DNA of 43,385 bases. Source: Paenibacillus sp. NFR01. GTDB lineage: Bacteria; Bacillota; Bacilli; Paenibacillales; Paenibacillaceae. How positions within the stretch are numbered: the first letter of the stretch is position 1; each line of letters begins with the position of its first letter. The position numbers and the translations under genes were made by a program. The DNA is taken from contig NZ_FOIK01000011.1 of the NCBI RefSeq assembly GCF_900111565.1, forward strand, positions 1-43,385, read 5' to 3'. A model generated the notes under the pieces. The model searched no databases. It saw only the letters and a program-made list of their open reading frames with translations, and was not told where the DNA came from. Of the stretch, positions 14,770-23,974 are shown piece by piece.

Positions 14770-16461
14770 TTACATGCGCTCCGGCGCGGTTACGCCGACC
14801 AGGCGCAGCACGTTGGCGATAGTGGTGCGCACCGCGCCGAGCAGCGCGAGGCGGGCCACCGTCTGCGCGGCATCTTCGGTAATGACGCGCTCGGCCTTGT
14901 AGTAGCTGTGGAACAGCGCCGCCAAGTCGTAGACGTAGCGGATCAGGCGGTGCGGCGCATAACCGGCAGCCGCGACGGCGATTTCTGCCGGCAGCTCGCC
15001 GACCTTGCGCAGCAGGTCGTATTCATGCGCAGCCGTAAGCTTGCCATAATCCACGGCGGACGGCTCCGGCAGCGCGATGCCTTGCTCTTCGGCCTGGCGG
15101 AAAATGCTGCAGATCCGCGCATGCGCGTACTGTACATAATAGACCGGATTTTCATTGGAAGTGGATACGGCAAGGTCCATGTCGAAATCAAGATGCGAGT
15201 CCATGCTGCGCATCGTAAAGAAATAGCGGATGGCATCGAGGCCCACTTCTTCCATCAGGTCTTCCATCGTTACCGCTTTGCCGGTACGTTTGGACATTTT
15301 GACCTTTTCCCCGTTCTGGAACAGGCTGACCATTTGCGCGATCAGCACGACCAGCTTCTCGGGATCGTTGCCGAGCGCGGACATAGCCGCTTTCATCCGC
15401 GGGATGTAGCCGTGGTGGTCGGCACCCCAGATGTTGATCATTTTATCGTAGCCGCGGCCGTATTTATCGCTATGGTAAGCGATATCCGGCGTCAGATACG
15501 TATAGGTGCCGTCGTTTTTGATCAGCACGCGGTCTTTGTCATCGCCGTATTTGGTCGTGTTCAGCCAGGTGGCTCCGTCCTGGTCATATACTTCACCGCG
15601 CTCGCGCAGCTCGTCCAGTGCACGCAGCACTTCTCCGTTCTCATACAGCGAAGTTTCGCTGAACCAGATGTCGAATTCGACACGGAAGCGGCCCAGATCG
15701 CGTTTGATCTTCTCCAGCTCTTTGGTCAATCCGTAGCTGCGCAGGAAGGCCTCGCGTTCGCCCGGCTCCATGGACAGCAGCGCGTCGCCTTTTTCCGCAA
15801 CTAGTTCCTTGGCAAAACCTTTAATGTCTTCGCCGTGGTAGCCGTCTTCCGGCATCTCCGCTTGCTGGCCCAGCTCCTGCAAATACCGGGCTTCGATCGA
15901 CTTGGACAGGTTCGCTACCTGATTGCCGGCGTCGTTGATGTAATATTCGCGCGTAACGGAATATCCGGCATAATCAAGCAGGTTGCACAGCGCATCGCCG
16001 ACCGCGGCTCCGCGGGCATGGCCCAGATGAAGGCTTCCCGTAGGGTTCGCGCTGACGAATTCCACCTCGACCTTCTGCCCTTGACCGGCGTCGATCCGGC
16101 CGTAGTTCTCGCCTTGCTCCGCCACAAGCGGGATGATCGGGTACAGATAACTTTTGGATAGCGTAAAGTTAATGAAGCCCGGTCCGGCAATCTCAGCCTT
16201 CTCTATAGAAGCTTTGCCAGTATCCAGATGCTCGATGATCGCCTCGGCGATTTGGCGCGGATTGCGTTTGGCGATTTTGGTCAGCTGCATGGCGGCATTG
16301 GTGGCCAAATCTCCATGGGCTTTATCCTTCGGCACTTCCAGCACGATGGCCGGGAGCTCCTCTCTCGTGACGAGTCCGGCGGCAACCGCCGCATCGGCGA
16401 TCGCTTCCTTCACCCGTACATCGACGAGCTGAAGCGGATTTTGACTTTGTGTCATGTTCAT
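14770..16461 (-). CDS. argS: Arginyl-tRNA synthetase
   Basis: A 563-residue class I synthetase that charges tRNA-Arg. The HIGH motif appears as HLGH (145-148) in VSANPTGSLHLGHARGA, and KMSKR is at 388-392. The N-terminal Add-1 domain (about 1-115) and the C-terminal anticodon-binding DALR domain (about 445-563, ending NVLRLVGVTAPERM) are present. The first ATG (16461) overlaps the ywiB stop by 4 nt (ATGA), which suggests coupled translation. A second ATG two codons on is better spaced from AGGAGG and may be the true start. Confidence 0.97.
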   Translation of the reverse strand: MNMTQSQNPLQLVDVRVKEAIADAAVAAGLVTREELPAIVLEVPKDKAHGDLATNAAMQLTKIAKRNPRQIAEAIIEHLDTGKASIEKAEIAGPGFINFTLSKSYLYPIIPLVAEQGENYGRIDAGQGQKVEVEFVSANPTGSLHLGHARGAAVGDALCNLLDYAGYSVTREYYINDAGNQVANLSKSIEARYLQELGQQAEMPEDGYHGEDIKGFAKELVAEKGDALLSMEPGEREAFLRSYGLTKELEKIKRDLGRFRVEFDIWFSETSLYENGEVLRALDELRERGEVYDQDGATWLNTTKYGDDKDRVLIKNDGTYTYLTPDIAYHSDKYGRGYDKMINIWGADHHGYIPRMKAAMSALGNDPEKLVVLIAQMVSLFQNGEKVKMSKRTGKAVTMEDLMEEVGLDAIRYFFTMRSMDSHLDFDMDLAVSTSNENPVYYVQYAHARICSIFRQAEEQGIALPEPSAVDYGKLTAAHEYDLLRKVGELPAEIAVAAAGYAPHRLIRYVYDLAALFHSYYKAERVITEDAAQTVARLALLGAVRTTIANVLRLVGVTAPERM

Positions 16462-16895
16462 TGTTCCTCCTGTATATGCAAACTGATTGCGAATTGTCCC
16501 GATAACTCCTCGTAAACATACAAGTCGTACTCCCAGGCTACGCTCAGCGAGCGGCCCTGCCGGACCAGCTCCAGCTTCCGTACATCCGTAGAAAGGTTGA
16601 ACTGTGTATAGGGCGAGCGGTAAAAGCCCGGCAGCTTACGCCCCTCCGCGAAAGACTGCTCGGATTCGACTGCGCCGTGGCGGATCAGCTTCAGTTCGTC
16701 CGGCGTTAATTTTATCGTTGTACGTACAGACTGCGGATCGCCCTGCGGACCCTTGAGCGTCTCTTCAAACCGGACATACAGCCGCCGGCCTTGGGCGATT
16801 GCTTCCCCGTTTGTTGTTATCACCGTACGCTGGCCGTCTTGCAGGCTATCAAGCGTAACCGAAACGGCATATTTGCCGGTTCCGAAATCCGTCAT
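16458..16895 (-). CDS. ywiB: YwiB-like DUF1934 family protein
   Basis: A 145-residue cytosolic protein of the DUF1934 family, a small beta-barrel fold of unknown function. It shows the alternating beta pattern (GKYAVSVTLDSLQDGQRT, LYVRFEETLKG, TIKLTPDELKLIRHG) and ends in a beta hairpin with YDLYVYEEL. It is adjacent to argS in B. subtilis as well. ATG at 16895 with a weak GGTGA ribosome-binding site. Its stop overlaps the argS start, so the two form one operon. Confidence 0.85.
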   Translation of the reverse strand: MTDFGTGKYAVSVTLDSLQDGQRTVITTNGEAIAQGRRLYVRFEETLKGPQGDPQSVRTTIKLTPDELKLIRHGAVESEQSFAEGRKLPGFYRSPYTQFNLSTDVRKLELVRQGRSLSVAWEYDLYVYEELSGQFAISLHIQEEQ

Positions 16896-16939
16896 GTTGG
16901 TTCACCGCTTATTCATCAATATTCGCCTTCCCATTGTAC

Positions 16940-16968
16940 ACTATATCCAGTCCATAAAAGCAATTCAA
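16940..16968 (-). promoter_or_regulatory. Candidate promoter of ywiB-argS
   Basis: TTGAAT (16963-16968), 17-nt spacer, TATAGT (16940-16945), about 45 nt before the ywiB start. An alternative TACAAT at 16933-16938 lacks a well-spaced -35. Confidence 0.5.
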
Positions 16969-16992
16969 TGGCAATTTCAATTTTCACTCCAT

Positions 16993-17043
16993 AAAAAACC
17001 GCTTTGCGGACGGAATAGCTTGCTCCCGTCTGCAAAGCGGTTT
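16993..17043 (-). terminator. Terminator after the Asp-box propeller gene
   Basis: An 18-bp stem with one G-T pair (arms 16996-17013 and 17026-17043), 12-nt loop, followed by TTTTTT on the minus strand. It lies 27 nt past the stop. Confidence 0.9.
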
Positions 17044-17069
17044 CTGTGTGGCTTCTAAGCTTGACCGGC

Positions 17070-18239
17070 TTATCGGCTGTTTCCTTTAAACGTAAGTTTG
17101 GCCTGCCAGCTGCTTCCGCCATCGCTTGTGGCGTAGAGAATGGCTTCGCCGTTCAGGCCACGTACGGCCATCCAGCCTTTTGTGCTGTCCGGGAAGGAAA
17201 TGATCCCTTCGTAGCCCGGTACCGGCGGAAGGTTGGTCCAGGTTTTGCCCGCATTTAGAGAACGGCCCACGGCCACTTCTCCGCCTGCCGGCGAATAGCC
17301 GACCAGGAAGGCCGAAGCGTCGCCGACCAGTTGCATGTTGCCCGGTTTGCCTTTGGCCGGACCTTTGTCATGCTGCAATGCGCCGCTGCCAGGCGCCGGG
17401 CCGCCGCCTGCCGTCGACTCCGCGATCACCCGCGTCCAGGTTTTACCCTGATTGGCGCTGGCATACAGCGAATACGAGGTCTGGCTCATACCCGTTCCGC
17501 CGTACAGCAGGGCGTAAACTTGCTTGCCGCTGGCGTATACACGGCCAAACTCGGGATAAGCAAAGGATGCGGTAAGCGACAACGACCAAGACTTGCCGCC
17601 GTTCGCCGTCTTCATGACTTTATAGCTCGCGCCCGGTTGCACCACTACCGCCCAGCCGTTCTGGCGGCTGGTAAACTCGGCGCCGCGGGTGTTGGCCGGC
17701 GTAGCGACTCTGGTCCAGGTAACGCCCCCATCCGCAGTGTAATACGTCGAGGCCCGGTTGTACCCGAAGCCATGCGTATTGTCGAGAAAATCGATGCGTT
17801 CGAAGGTTACCGCGCCGCTGCCGAGGCGTTTCCAAGTGGCTCCGCCGTCCGCGGTGGCGATCAAATAGACCTGTTGTCCGTCTTGCACGGATGCCAGCGC
17901 CCAGCCATGCACGTTATTCGGGAAATCGATATCCCGGAAATTCCACTGGCCTTCATAAATTTTCTGGAACTGGCAGCCGCCGTCGGATGTTCCGATCATA
18001 AAGCCGTTTCCGGCGGCCCGGCCGGTATCCGCATTCAGAAATTCAATATCGGAAAAAGCCATCGTTGCGCCCGAAGCCGCATTTTTGACTTGCAGCTCGG
18101 GAAGCAATCCATGGTCGCCGCTGCCGCATACGGGCGCGGCCGCTGAAGCCGTACGGTTAAATCCCGGGACTGCCAGAAGCAGCAATCCCGCCAGCAGGAA
18201 AGCGATCGCTTTCCGCTGCCAATGTGGGGTTCGTTTCAT
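17070..18239 (-). CDS. Secreted Asp-box (YCF48-like) beta-propeller protein
   Basis: A 389-residue exported protein with a basic N-terminus, hydrophobic core and ASA/AA cleavage region near residue 35. The mature part has seven Asp-box motifs of the form SxDGGxTW: TSDGGCQF, TADGGATW, TADGGVTW, TANGGKSW, SANQGKTW, SLNAGKTW and TSDGGSSW. Blade-like repeats such as F..I.F.....G.. recur between them. This predicts a seven-bladed propeller of the YCF48/sortilin type. Such proteins bind partners or glycans; no catalytic residues for a sialidase are evident. ATG at 18239 is chosen (AGGAGG 8 nt upstream) over a GTG inside the ribosome-binding site. Confidence 0.8.
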   Translation of the reverse strand: MKRTPHWQRKAIAFLLAGLLLLAVPGFNRTASAAAPVCGSGDHGLLPELQVKNAASGATMAFSDIEFLNADTGRAAGNGFMIGTSDGGCQFQKIYEGQWNFRDIDFPNNVHGWALASVQDGQQVYLIATADGGATWKRLGSGAVTFERIDFLDNTHGFGYNRASTYYTADGGVTWTRVATPANTRGAEFTSRQNGWAVVVQPGASYKVMKTANGGKSWSLSLTASFAYPEFGRVYASGKQVYALLYGGTGMSQTSYSLYASANQGKTWTRVIAESTAGGGPAPGSGALQHDKGPAKGKPGNMQLVGDASAFLVGYSPAGGEVAVGRSLNAGKTWTNLPPVPGYEGIISFPDSTKGWMAVRGLNGEAILYATSDGGSSWQAKLTFKGNSR

Positions 18240-18464
18240 GTTGTGCACCTCCTGAAATATATATACCCTTCCATGTATGGACTACTCTGTTATACTGCCC
18301 ATTTGCGGCAAAATCCACCGCCTGCCGTCATTAAATAAATACAATTTGGTCACTTTCGGATGAAGGGCATCGCAGGGCGCGCCGATGAATATCCCTCTGC
18401 TTCCTATCCCATACTGAGAATAAATGCCACTTAAGATTTTTCCCGATGACAGGAGATGGATGCC

Positions 18465-20531
18465 ATGCCGCGCGATTCCGCCGCCCCCCCCGTACGCAAA
18501 TCCCGAGCCCGCCGCCTGCTGCGGCTTGCAGTTCTGCTTACCGTGCTGCTTTTGGTTGGAGCGGGCGCTTTGATCGGATATTTATCGCAAAAACCGCTGC
18601 CGCAAATTCCCGACGATGTCCGTTCCCGGATGCTGGATGCCCGCGGCAATGTGCTGACGGCCTTTTCCGCCGACGGCCGCAGCCGCCAGCCGGTCAAGCT
18701 TACTGAAATCTCGCCTTATCTGATCGAAGCTACCCTTGCGGTGGAGGACCGGAACTTCTACAAGCATTCCGGATTCGATCTCAAGGGCATGGGACGGGCC
18801 GTACTGGCCAATCTGGAGTCGGGCGACCGCTCGCAGGGCGCCAGCACGCTGACGCAGCAGCTTGCACGCAATCTCTACCTCAGCCACGAGAAAACATGGA
18901 CGCGAAAAATCAAAGAGGCCATGTATTCGCTTCAGTTGGAGATGAAATACACCAAAGACGAGATTTTGAATATGTACCTTAACGAAATTTATTACGGCCA
19001 TGGCGCTTACGGCATTGAAGCCGCCGCCCAGATGTACTTCGGCAAACCGGCAAAAGCGTTAACCCTTGCCGAAAGCGCCATGCTCGCGGGCATCCCTAAG
19101 GGACCGACCTATTACTCGCCCTATACCCATATGGACAACGCCAAGAAACGCCAGGGCATTATCCTGGCTTCGATGACGCAAACCGGCGATATTACCGCCT
19201 TGGAGGCAGCGGCCGCCGACAAGGAGGTCCTGAGCTTCAAGCCGCGGGATTCGCGGAACACCGTATCGGTGGCCCCCTATTTCCGCGATTATGTACGCAA
19301 CCAAGTCATGGAGCTGCTGCATATTACCGGCGAGGAGTTGGATCAGGACGGGCTGAATGTATACACGTCGCTGGATCCGGACATGCAAAAGGCGGCGGAA
19401 GATGCGGTCGAACAGGGGATGGACCCGCAAAGCGAGCTGGAAACGGCCCTGGTGTCCATTGATCCCCGAACCGGTTACATCAAAGCCATGGTCGGGGGCA
19501 AAAATTACCGGACCAATCAGTTCAATCACGCGCTGGCGACCACCCGGCAGCCAGGATCGGCCTTCAAGCCGATTATGTACCTGACAGCCCTCTCCACCAA
19601 AACGATGACCGGCCTTAGCGTCTTTAACAGCCAGCCGACCCTGTTTCATTACGACAACAACCGCAAGACGTATCAACCGCGAAACTTCGGCGATAAATAT
19701 CTGGGAGAAATCAACATGCGGCAGGCGATCGCCGCGTCCGACAATATCTACGCCGTGAACACCATAATGAAGATCGGCGTGGACAAGGTCGCTGCGATGG
19801 CCGTAAAACTGGGCATCGACAGTCCGCTGCAGCAAGTGCCCTCGCTTGCGCTCGGCACCTCGCCGGTCAGTCCGCTGGAAATGGCCTCCGCTTTCAGCGT
19901 GATTGCCGGCGGCGGTCTTAAGCAGCCGACGACGGCGATTCTGAGAATTACCGATGCTTCCGGCGACCTGCTCTACGAGGCGCCGAAATCGCCCGGGGAG
20001 CAGGTGGTGGAGCCTGCTGCTGCCTATACCCTTACCCGCTTGATGGAGGGGGTGTTCGAAAGCGGCGGAACGGGGAACCGGGTGGCCGCACTGATCAAAC
20101 GTCCGGTGGCCGGCAAAACCGGGACGACCGATACCGACGGCTGGATGGTTGGCTTCACGCCTGAGCTGTCCACCGCCGTCTGGGTCGGCTACGACAAAGG
20201 GCGCGACATCGCCACCGCCGACGGGCGGCGGGCGGCGCCGATTTTCGCACAGTATACGGAAGCCGCGCTGAAGAATGTGCCGCCCAAAATTTTTCCCATT
20301 CCGGACGGTGTGGTCAGCGTCTACGTCAATCCGCAGTCCGGCAAGCTCGCCACTGCCGATTGTCCGGACAAGGAGCTGGTTACCTTTATCAGCGGCACGG
20401 AACCGACGGAATATTGCTCGCTGCATGGGGCTGGTGCAGAGGAACCGGACAGCAGTGGAAACGACCCGGCCCAGGGCCATGCGAACGACGCCTCTTTATG
20501 GGATGAAATCAAACGCTGGTGGATGAATTAA
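18465..20531 (+). CDS. pbpG: Class A penicillin-binding protein, PbpG-like
   Basis: A 688-residue bifunctional peptidoglycan synthase. After a basic N-terminus there is one membrane helix (about 20-45). The GT51 glycosyltransferase domain follows with EDRNFYKHSGFD, QGASTLTQQLARN and YLNEIYYGHGAYGIEAAA. The transpeptidase domain has SAFK (SxxK; RQPGSAFKP), SDN and KTGTT. The C-terminal extension with two Cys is of unknown role. Neighbouring ywhD points to pbpG (PBP2d), a sporulation PBP in B. subtilis, but the family has close paralogues, so the symbol is tentative. ATG at 18465 is 9 nt after AGGAG; another ATG at 18456 overlaps that site. Confidence 0.9.
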   Translation: MPRDSAAPPVRKSRARRLLRLAVLLTVLLLVGAGALIGYLSQKPLPQIPDDVRSRMLDARGNVLTAFSADGRSRQPVKLTEISPYLIEATLAVEDRNFYKHSGFDLKGMGRAVLANLESGDRSQGASTLTQQLARNLYLSHEKTWTRKIKEAMYSLQLEMKYTKDEILNMYLNEIYYGHGAYGIEAAAQMYFGKPAKALTLAESAMLAGIPKGPTYYSPYTHMDNAKKRQGIILASMTQTGDITALEAAAADKEVLSFKPRDSRNTVSVAPYFRDYVRNQVMELLHITGEELDQDGLNVYTSLDPDMQKAAEDAVEQGMDPQSELETALVSIDPRTGYIKAMVGGKNYRTNQFNHALATTRQPGSAFKPIMYLTALSTKTMTGLSVFNSQPTLFHYDNNRKTYQPRNFGDKYLGEINMRQAIAASDNIYAVNTIMKIGVDKVAAMAVKLGIDSPLQQVPSLALGTSPVSPLEMASAFSVIAGGGLKQPTTAILRITDASGDLLYEAPKSPGEQVVEPAAAYTLTRLMEGVFESGGTGNRVAALIKRPVAGKTGTTDTDGWMVGFTPELSTAVWVGYDKGRDIATADGRRAAPIFAQYTEAALKNVPPKIFPIPDGVVSVYVNPQSGKLATADCPDKELVTFISGTEPTEYCSLHGAGAEEPDSSGNDPAQGHANDASLWDEIKRWWMN

Positions 20532-20609
20532 TATTGGACGGTTTCCCATTTTTATACTCTATGTTTCTTATCTTCCATTACGGGTTATAAAATAGGGAAC
20601 CCCAAGCCA

Positions 20610-20645
20610 GCCTCTCCTTCCGGTAAGCGGAAGGAGAGGCTTTTT
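20610..20645 (+). terminator. Terminator after the class A PBP gene
   Basis: GCCTCTCCTTCCG and its exact complement form a 13-bp stem with a 5-nt loop, followed by TTTTT. The rest of 20532-20769 holds a TATAAT at 20717-20722 that may be the -10 of the next gene, without a convincing -35. Confidence 0.9.
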
Positions 20646-20769
20646 CATGCTGTGAAAGCTTGGCATTTATATAAATGAATGCGTTTTCCCCCGTTCTCTT
20701 AACTAATAATTACTGTTATAATCATAGATATCCACCAAAAAATATGAAGATGTAAATGAGGGACATGAG

Positions 20770-21234
20770 ATGAAAGATACAGGCATGATCCGGAGTTTAG
20801 ACAGTCTTGGCAGAATTGTGGTACCTGCAGAAATCCGCATGACGCGCAATATTGATATTGGGGATCCGATCGAATTTTTCATTCTTAACGATGACGTCAT
20901 TGTCTTGCGAAAATACACCTCCACCGAGTGCACCTTTTGCAGAAGCCTCGATAAAGTGACCTACTATAAAGATCAATTCATCTGTAATGCCTGCCTGAAG
21001 GAACTGGGCGATCCGCACCGCACGGCCGAGACCGCCCAGCAGCCGCCATACATACCGGAAGAACAGGGAACGCCAAACCGCGGCGCCCGCAGAACAAAGA
21101 CGGAGGAAATGAGCCAGCGCCTGACCCAGGCGATTGCGGAGCATCCTTATGCCAACCAGAAGGAGCTTGCCGAGGTGCTTGGCATCAGCCAGGCCCGTGT
21201 CAGCCAGCTCAAACGCAAGCTTACCGCGCAATAA
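20770..21234 (+). CDS. AbrB-type regulator with zinc ribbon and C-terminal HTH
   Basis: A 154-residue putative transcription factor of three parts. Residues 4-49 (TGMIRSLDSLGRIVVPAEIR...DVIVLRKY) are an AbrB/SpoVT swapped-hairpin DNA-binding domain. Next is a treble-clef or ribbon-like knuckle with C54, C57, C72 and C75 (CTFC...CNAC). After a Pro/Thr/Arg-rich linker, residues about 115-154 (NQKELAEVLGISQARVSQLKRKL) form a helix-turn-helix. AbrB-family proteins regulate the transition to stationary phase and sporulation; the targets of this one are unknown. GAGGG is 7 nt before the ATG. It is convergent with ywhD. Confidence 0.85.
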   Translation: MKDTGMIRSLDSLGRIVVPAEIRMTRNIDIGDPIEFFILNDDVIVLRKYTSTECTFCRSLDKVTYYKDQFICNACLKELGDPHRTAETAQQPPYIPEEQGTPNRGARRTKTEEMSQRLTQAIAEHPYANQKELAEVLGISQARVSQLKRKLTAQ

Positions 21235-21251
21235 TGTGCAATCCGTACAAC

Positions 21252-21291
21252 AAAGGCCCGGCTTTCCGCTAACAGGGAAGACCGGGCCTTT
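21252..21291 (+). terminator. Bidirectional terminator between the AbrB-type gene and ywhD
   Basis: AAAGGCCCGG..CTTTCC pairs with GGGAAG..CCGGGCCTTT with a one-base bulge. A and T runs on both sides suit both converging genes. Confidence 0.8.
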
Positions 21292-21316
21292 AGTTTGTCA
21301 TGTATGCAAAGCCGTT

Positions 21317-21823
21317 TTACTCGGACAAGGCATCCTTTACATTATCGGGCGAAGCAGCCCACCACGCTTCATTATGTGCGATAAGCAGCGACTTGAGCGC
21401 CGCCTTTTCTTCTGCGCCCAGCCCTTCCACGATTACTTTCCGCTTCAATGCCGCATCCAGCTTGTTCACATGGTCCGCAAGAATCTTCCAGCCCCGCCGG
21501 GCCTCGTCGTCGATCCACATCTCGCATGCGGTAATGCCGCCGTAATGCTGGCCTTCCGGCGTGCGGTCCACTGCAACCCAGACCACCCAGAGCTGCCGTC
21601 CGTTCGGCACGTCTTCACGGTTCATGGAGAATTTAATGCCCTTCTCGACTTTGCTTTTAGCATGCATGGCACCGATATCGATAACGGCTTCGCCGCGGTC
21701 AATGATGACCGGCGAGACATTGTTCAGATCGATGGAGCCTGCACCGAATCCTTTATGTTTGCTTTTGGCATTCACAATATTGAGAGCCAGCGGTTTTTTG
21801 CCTTCCGGCTGAATGTTATCCAC
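21317..21823 (-). CDS. ywhD: YwhD family protein
   Basis: A 168-residue soluble protein of the YwhD family, found in spore-forming Bacilli and of unknown function. The stretch GFGAGSIDLNNVSPVIIDRGEAVIDIGAMHAKSKVEKGIKF (about 25-65) and the ACEMWID region with DEARRGWK are strongly conserved in the family. ATG at 21823 follows AAGGA by 7 nt. It neighbours a pbpG-like gene, as in B. subtilis. Confidence 0.88.
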   Translation of the reverse strand: MDNIQPEGKKPLALNIVNAKSKHKGFGAGSIDLNNVSPVIIDRGEAVIDIGAMHAKSKVEKGIKFSMNREDVPNGRQLWVVWVAVDRTPEGQHYGGITACEMWIDDEARRGWKILADHVNKLDAALKRKVIVEGLGAEEKAALKSLLIAHNEAWWAASPDNVKDALSE

Positions 21824-21929
21824 ATGTGCACATCCTTCCCGTTTTCACTAATTATTTTATTTTAGCTAATAATCCACCGAATGCAAACATATACATCCCC
21901 TAGAAGCTTGTCACAGGGGGAATCACTGT

Positions 21930-23963
21930 ATGAAGCCACGTTCCATAAAACCGGCAACGCTGATGACCGTTCTGCTGTTACTCGCAATGCTGGGAGGCGG
22001 AGCCATTTGGGCGGCCTCGGGGTACAGCTCCGGCGCATTGCCTGCGTCTGCGCCCAAATCGGCCAAGCTCCCGCCTGTCTCCCCGAAGGCAAACGCGGCC
22101 AAAAGCAGCGCGTCGCACACCGTCCTTCCCGAAAGCAAGCCGGTTCCGGCCGAAGAAGCGCTCAGCCAGCGGGTCGCCGAATACCACATCGACGTCCGGC
22201 TCCTGGCCGGTGAAGACCGGCTGACGGCCACCGAAACGGTGACCTGGACCCACCCCGGCCGCAAGCCGGTGCAGGAGCTGTATTTTCACCTGTATCCGAA
22301 CGCCTTTCAGTCCGACGACACCACCTTCATGAAGGAATCCGGCGGCAAACTGCGCAGCGACCTTATGCCCGAGGACGGCTACGGCAGTATGACCATTACC
22401 GATCTGCGCAACGAAGACGGCGTGTCGCTGATGCAGCGGATGCAATATGTACAGCCCGACGACGGCAATGTAAACGACAGGACGCTGCTTAAGGTTCATC
22501 TTCCCGAACCGGTAAACGGCGGAGAACAGGTGACCGTAAAGCTCACCTACGAGGTCGAGCTTCCGAAGATTTTTGCTCGTATGGGCGCCGCAGGCAACTT
22601 CGTGATGGCCGGACAATGGTATCCCAAGCTGAGCGTTTATGAACCGGCCGGAACCCGCGGCATAAAGGAAGAAGGCTGGAACCTGCACCAATACCACGGC
22701 ACTTCCGAGTTCTACAGCGATTTTGGCATCTATAACGTTACCATTTCCGTGCCTGCGGATTATACCGTCGGGGCTACCGGCTTCCCGGTGAAGAACGCAC
22801 GCATAAAAGGCGACCAGAAGATTTACCAATTCTACGCAGACGATGTGCACGACTTTGCCTGGGCGGCATCGCCCGACTTTGTTTTTGCCGAAAAAGCGTT
22901 CTCCGCACCCGGCGTTCCCGGCGTAAGAATCAAACTGTATCTGGACCCGCTCCATAAAGACCTTGAAGAACGTTACTTTCAGGCTGCCGAGGCCGCCCTG
23001 AAGGCTTTCAGCAAGTGGTACGGCACGTATCCGTATTCGACCCTGTCGATCATCGTACCGCCCAAAGACGGTAACGGCGCCGGAGGCATGGAGTACCCCA
23101 CCCTGATCACCGCATTCGGTGCTGCGGAGGCTACGCCCGACACATCGCTGGAACGGACGGTCATTCATGAAATCGGCCATCAGTATTTCTACGGCATGCT
23201 GGCCAGCAATGAATTTGAGGAAGCCTGGCTTGACGAAGGCTTTACCTCTTACGCCGAAGACCGGCTGATGGAGCAGGAGTACGGTATCAGCGCCAATTTG
23301 CCGGTGCAGGCGGCATTAATCACCGATTCCCAGCCGCTGAAGCTGGAGACCTGGAATTATACCGGCCCTGACGGCTACTCCCGCAACGTGTATCTCCGCG
23401 GCAAGCTGGTTCTGAAAGATATAGAGCACCGGGTGGGCAGCAAAACGATGGATGCCATTCTGTCCTCCTATGCCCGCAAGTACCGGTTCAAGCATCCGTC
23501 TACCGCGGACTTTCAGAAGGTCGTAGAGAAAGTGACCAAGCAGTCCTGGCAGGATTATTTCGACCGATACGTTTACGGGGGAGGCGCGCCCGATTTTTCC
23601 GTGGATACGATTACGACCTCCCTGCAAAACGGGCAAGCCGGCGGTTCCGGCGCGGTCTACCGATCGGTGGTGTCCATAAGCAATAAAGGAACGCCGTACG
23701 GGAAGGTGCCTGTCAAATTCACGTTTGCCAACGGATATACGGCGACTCGCGTATGGGACGGCAAGGCTCAAAAGACAACGTTCGAGCTGTCCTACAACTC
23801 CCCGCTGCTGTCGGCCGAGATCGACCCGGCACATACCGTTCTTCTTGAAAGCAAGCATTTGAACAACTACCGGCTGGCCAAGGTGGAACGCGACAGGCTT
23901 TCGCATTGGACGCTCGGGGTAACCGCACTTCTTGAAACGCTGCTCGAAACATTTGTGTGGTGA
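21930..23963 (+). CDS. Exported M1-family zinc metallopeptidase
   Basis: A 677-residue protein with an N-terminal membrane anchor or uncleaved signal (about 8-30) and an Ala/Pro/Lys-rich linker (31-75). The M1 aminopeptidase-like domain follows, with the substrate-binding GGMEYP (385-390) in place of GAMEN, zinc site H413-E414-H417 (HEIGHQYF) and E436 (WLDEGF). The region after about 560 is beta-rich. It is predicted to sit outside the membrane and trim peptides or proteins; the substrate is unknown. The start follows AGGGGG by 9 nt. A membrane protein begins 11 nt downstream, so the two are co-transcribed. Confidence 0.88.
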   Translation: MKPRSIKPATLMTVLLLLAMLGGGAIWAASGYSSGALPASAPKSAKLPPVSPKANAAKSSASHTVLPESKPVPAEEALSQRVAEYHIDVRLLAGEDRLTATETVTWTHPGRKPVQELYFHLYPNAFQSDDTTFMKESGGKLRSDLMPEDGYGSMTITDLRNEDGVSLMQRMQYVQPDDGNVNDRTLLKVHLPEPVNGGEQVTVKLTYEVELPKIFARMGAAGNFVMAGQWYPKLSVYEPAGTRGIKEEGWNLHQYHGTSEFYSDFGIYNVTISVPADYTVGATGFPVKNARIKGDQKIYQFYADDVHDFAWAASPDFVFAEKAFSAPGVPGVRIKLYLDPLHKDLEERYFQAAEAALKAFSKWYGTYPYSTLSIIVPPKDGNGAGGMEYPTLITAFGAAEATPDTSLERTVIHEIGHQYFYGMLASNEFEEAWLDEGFTSYAEDRLMEQEYGISANLPVQAALITDSQPLKLETWNYTGPDGYSRNVYLRGKLVLKDIEHRVGSKTMDAILSSYARKYRFKHPSTADFQKVVEKVTKQSWQDYFDRYVYGGGAPDFSVDTITTSLQNGQAGGSGAVYRSVVSISNKGTPYGKVPVKFTFANGYTATRVWDGKAQKTTFELSYNSPLLSAEIDPAHTVLLESKHLNNYRLAKVERDRLSHWTLGVTALLETLLETFVW

Positions 23964-23974
23964 GGTGAGAATCG

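Noticed and set aside
18387..18415. Sigma-E-like elements (GAATATC and CATACTGA) before the class A PBP gene
   Set aside because: The spacing is about 2 nt too long and the -10 has two mismatches.
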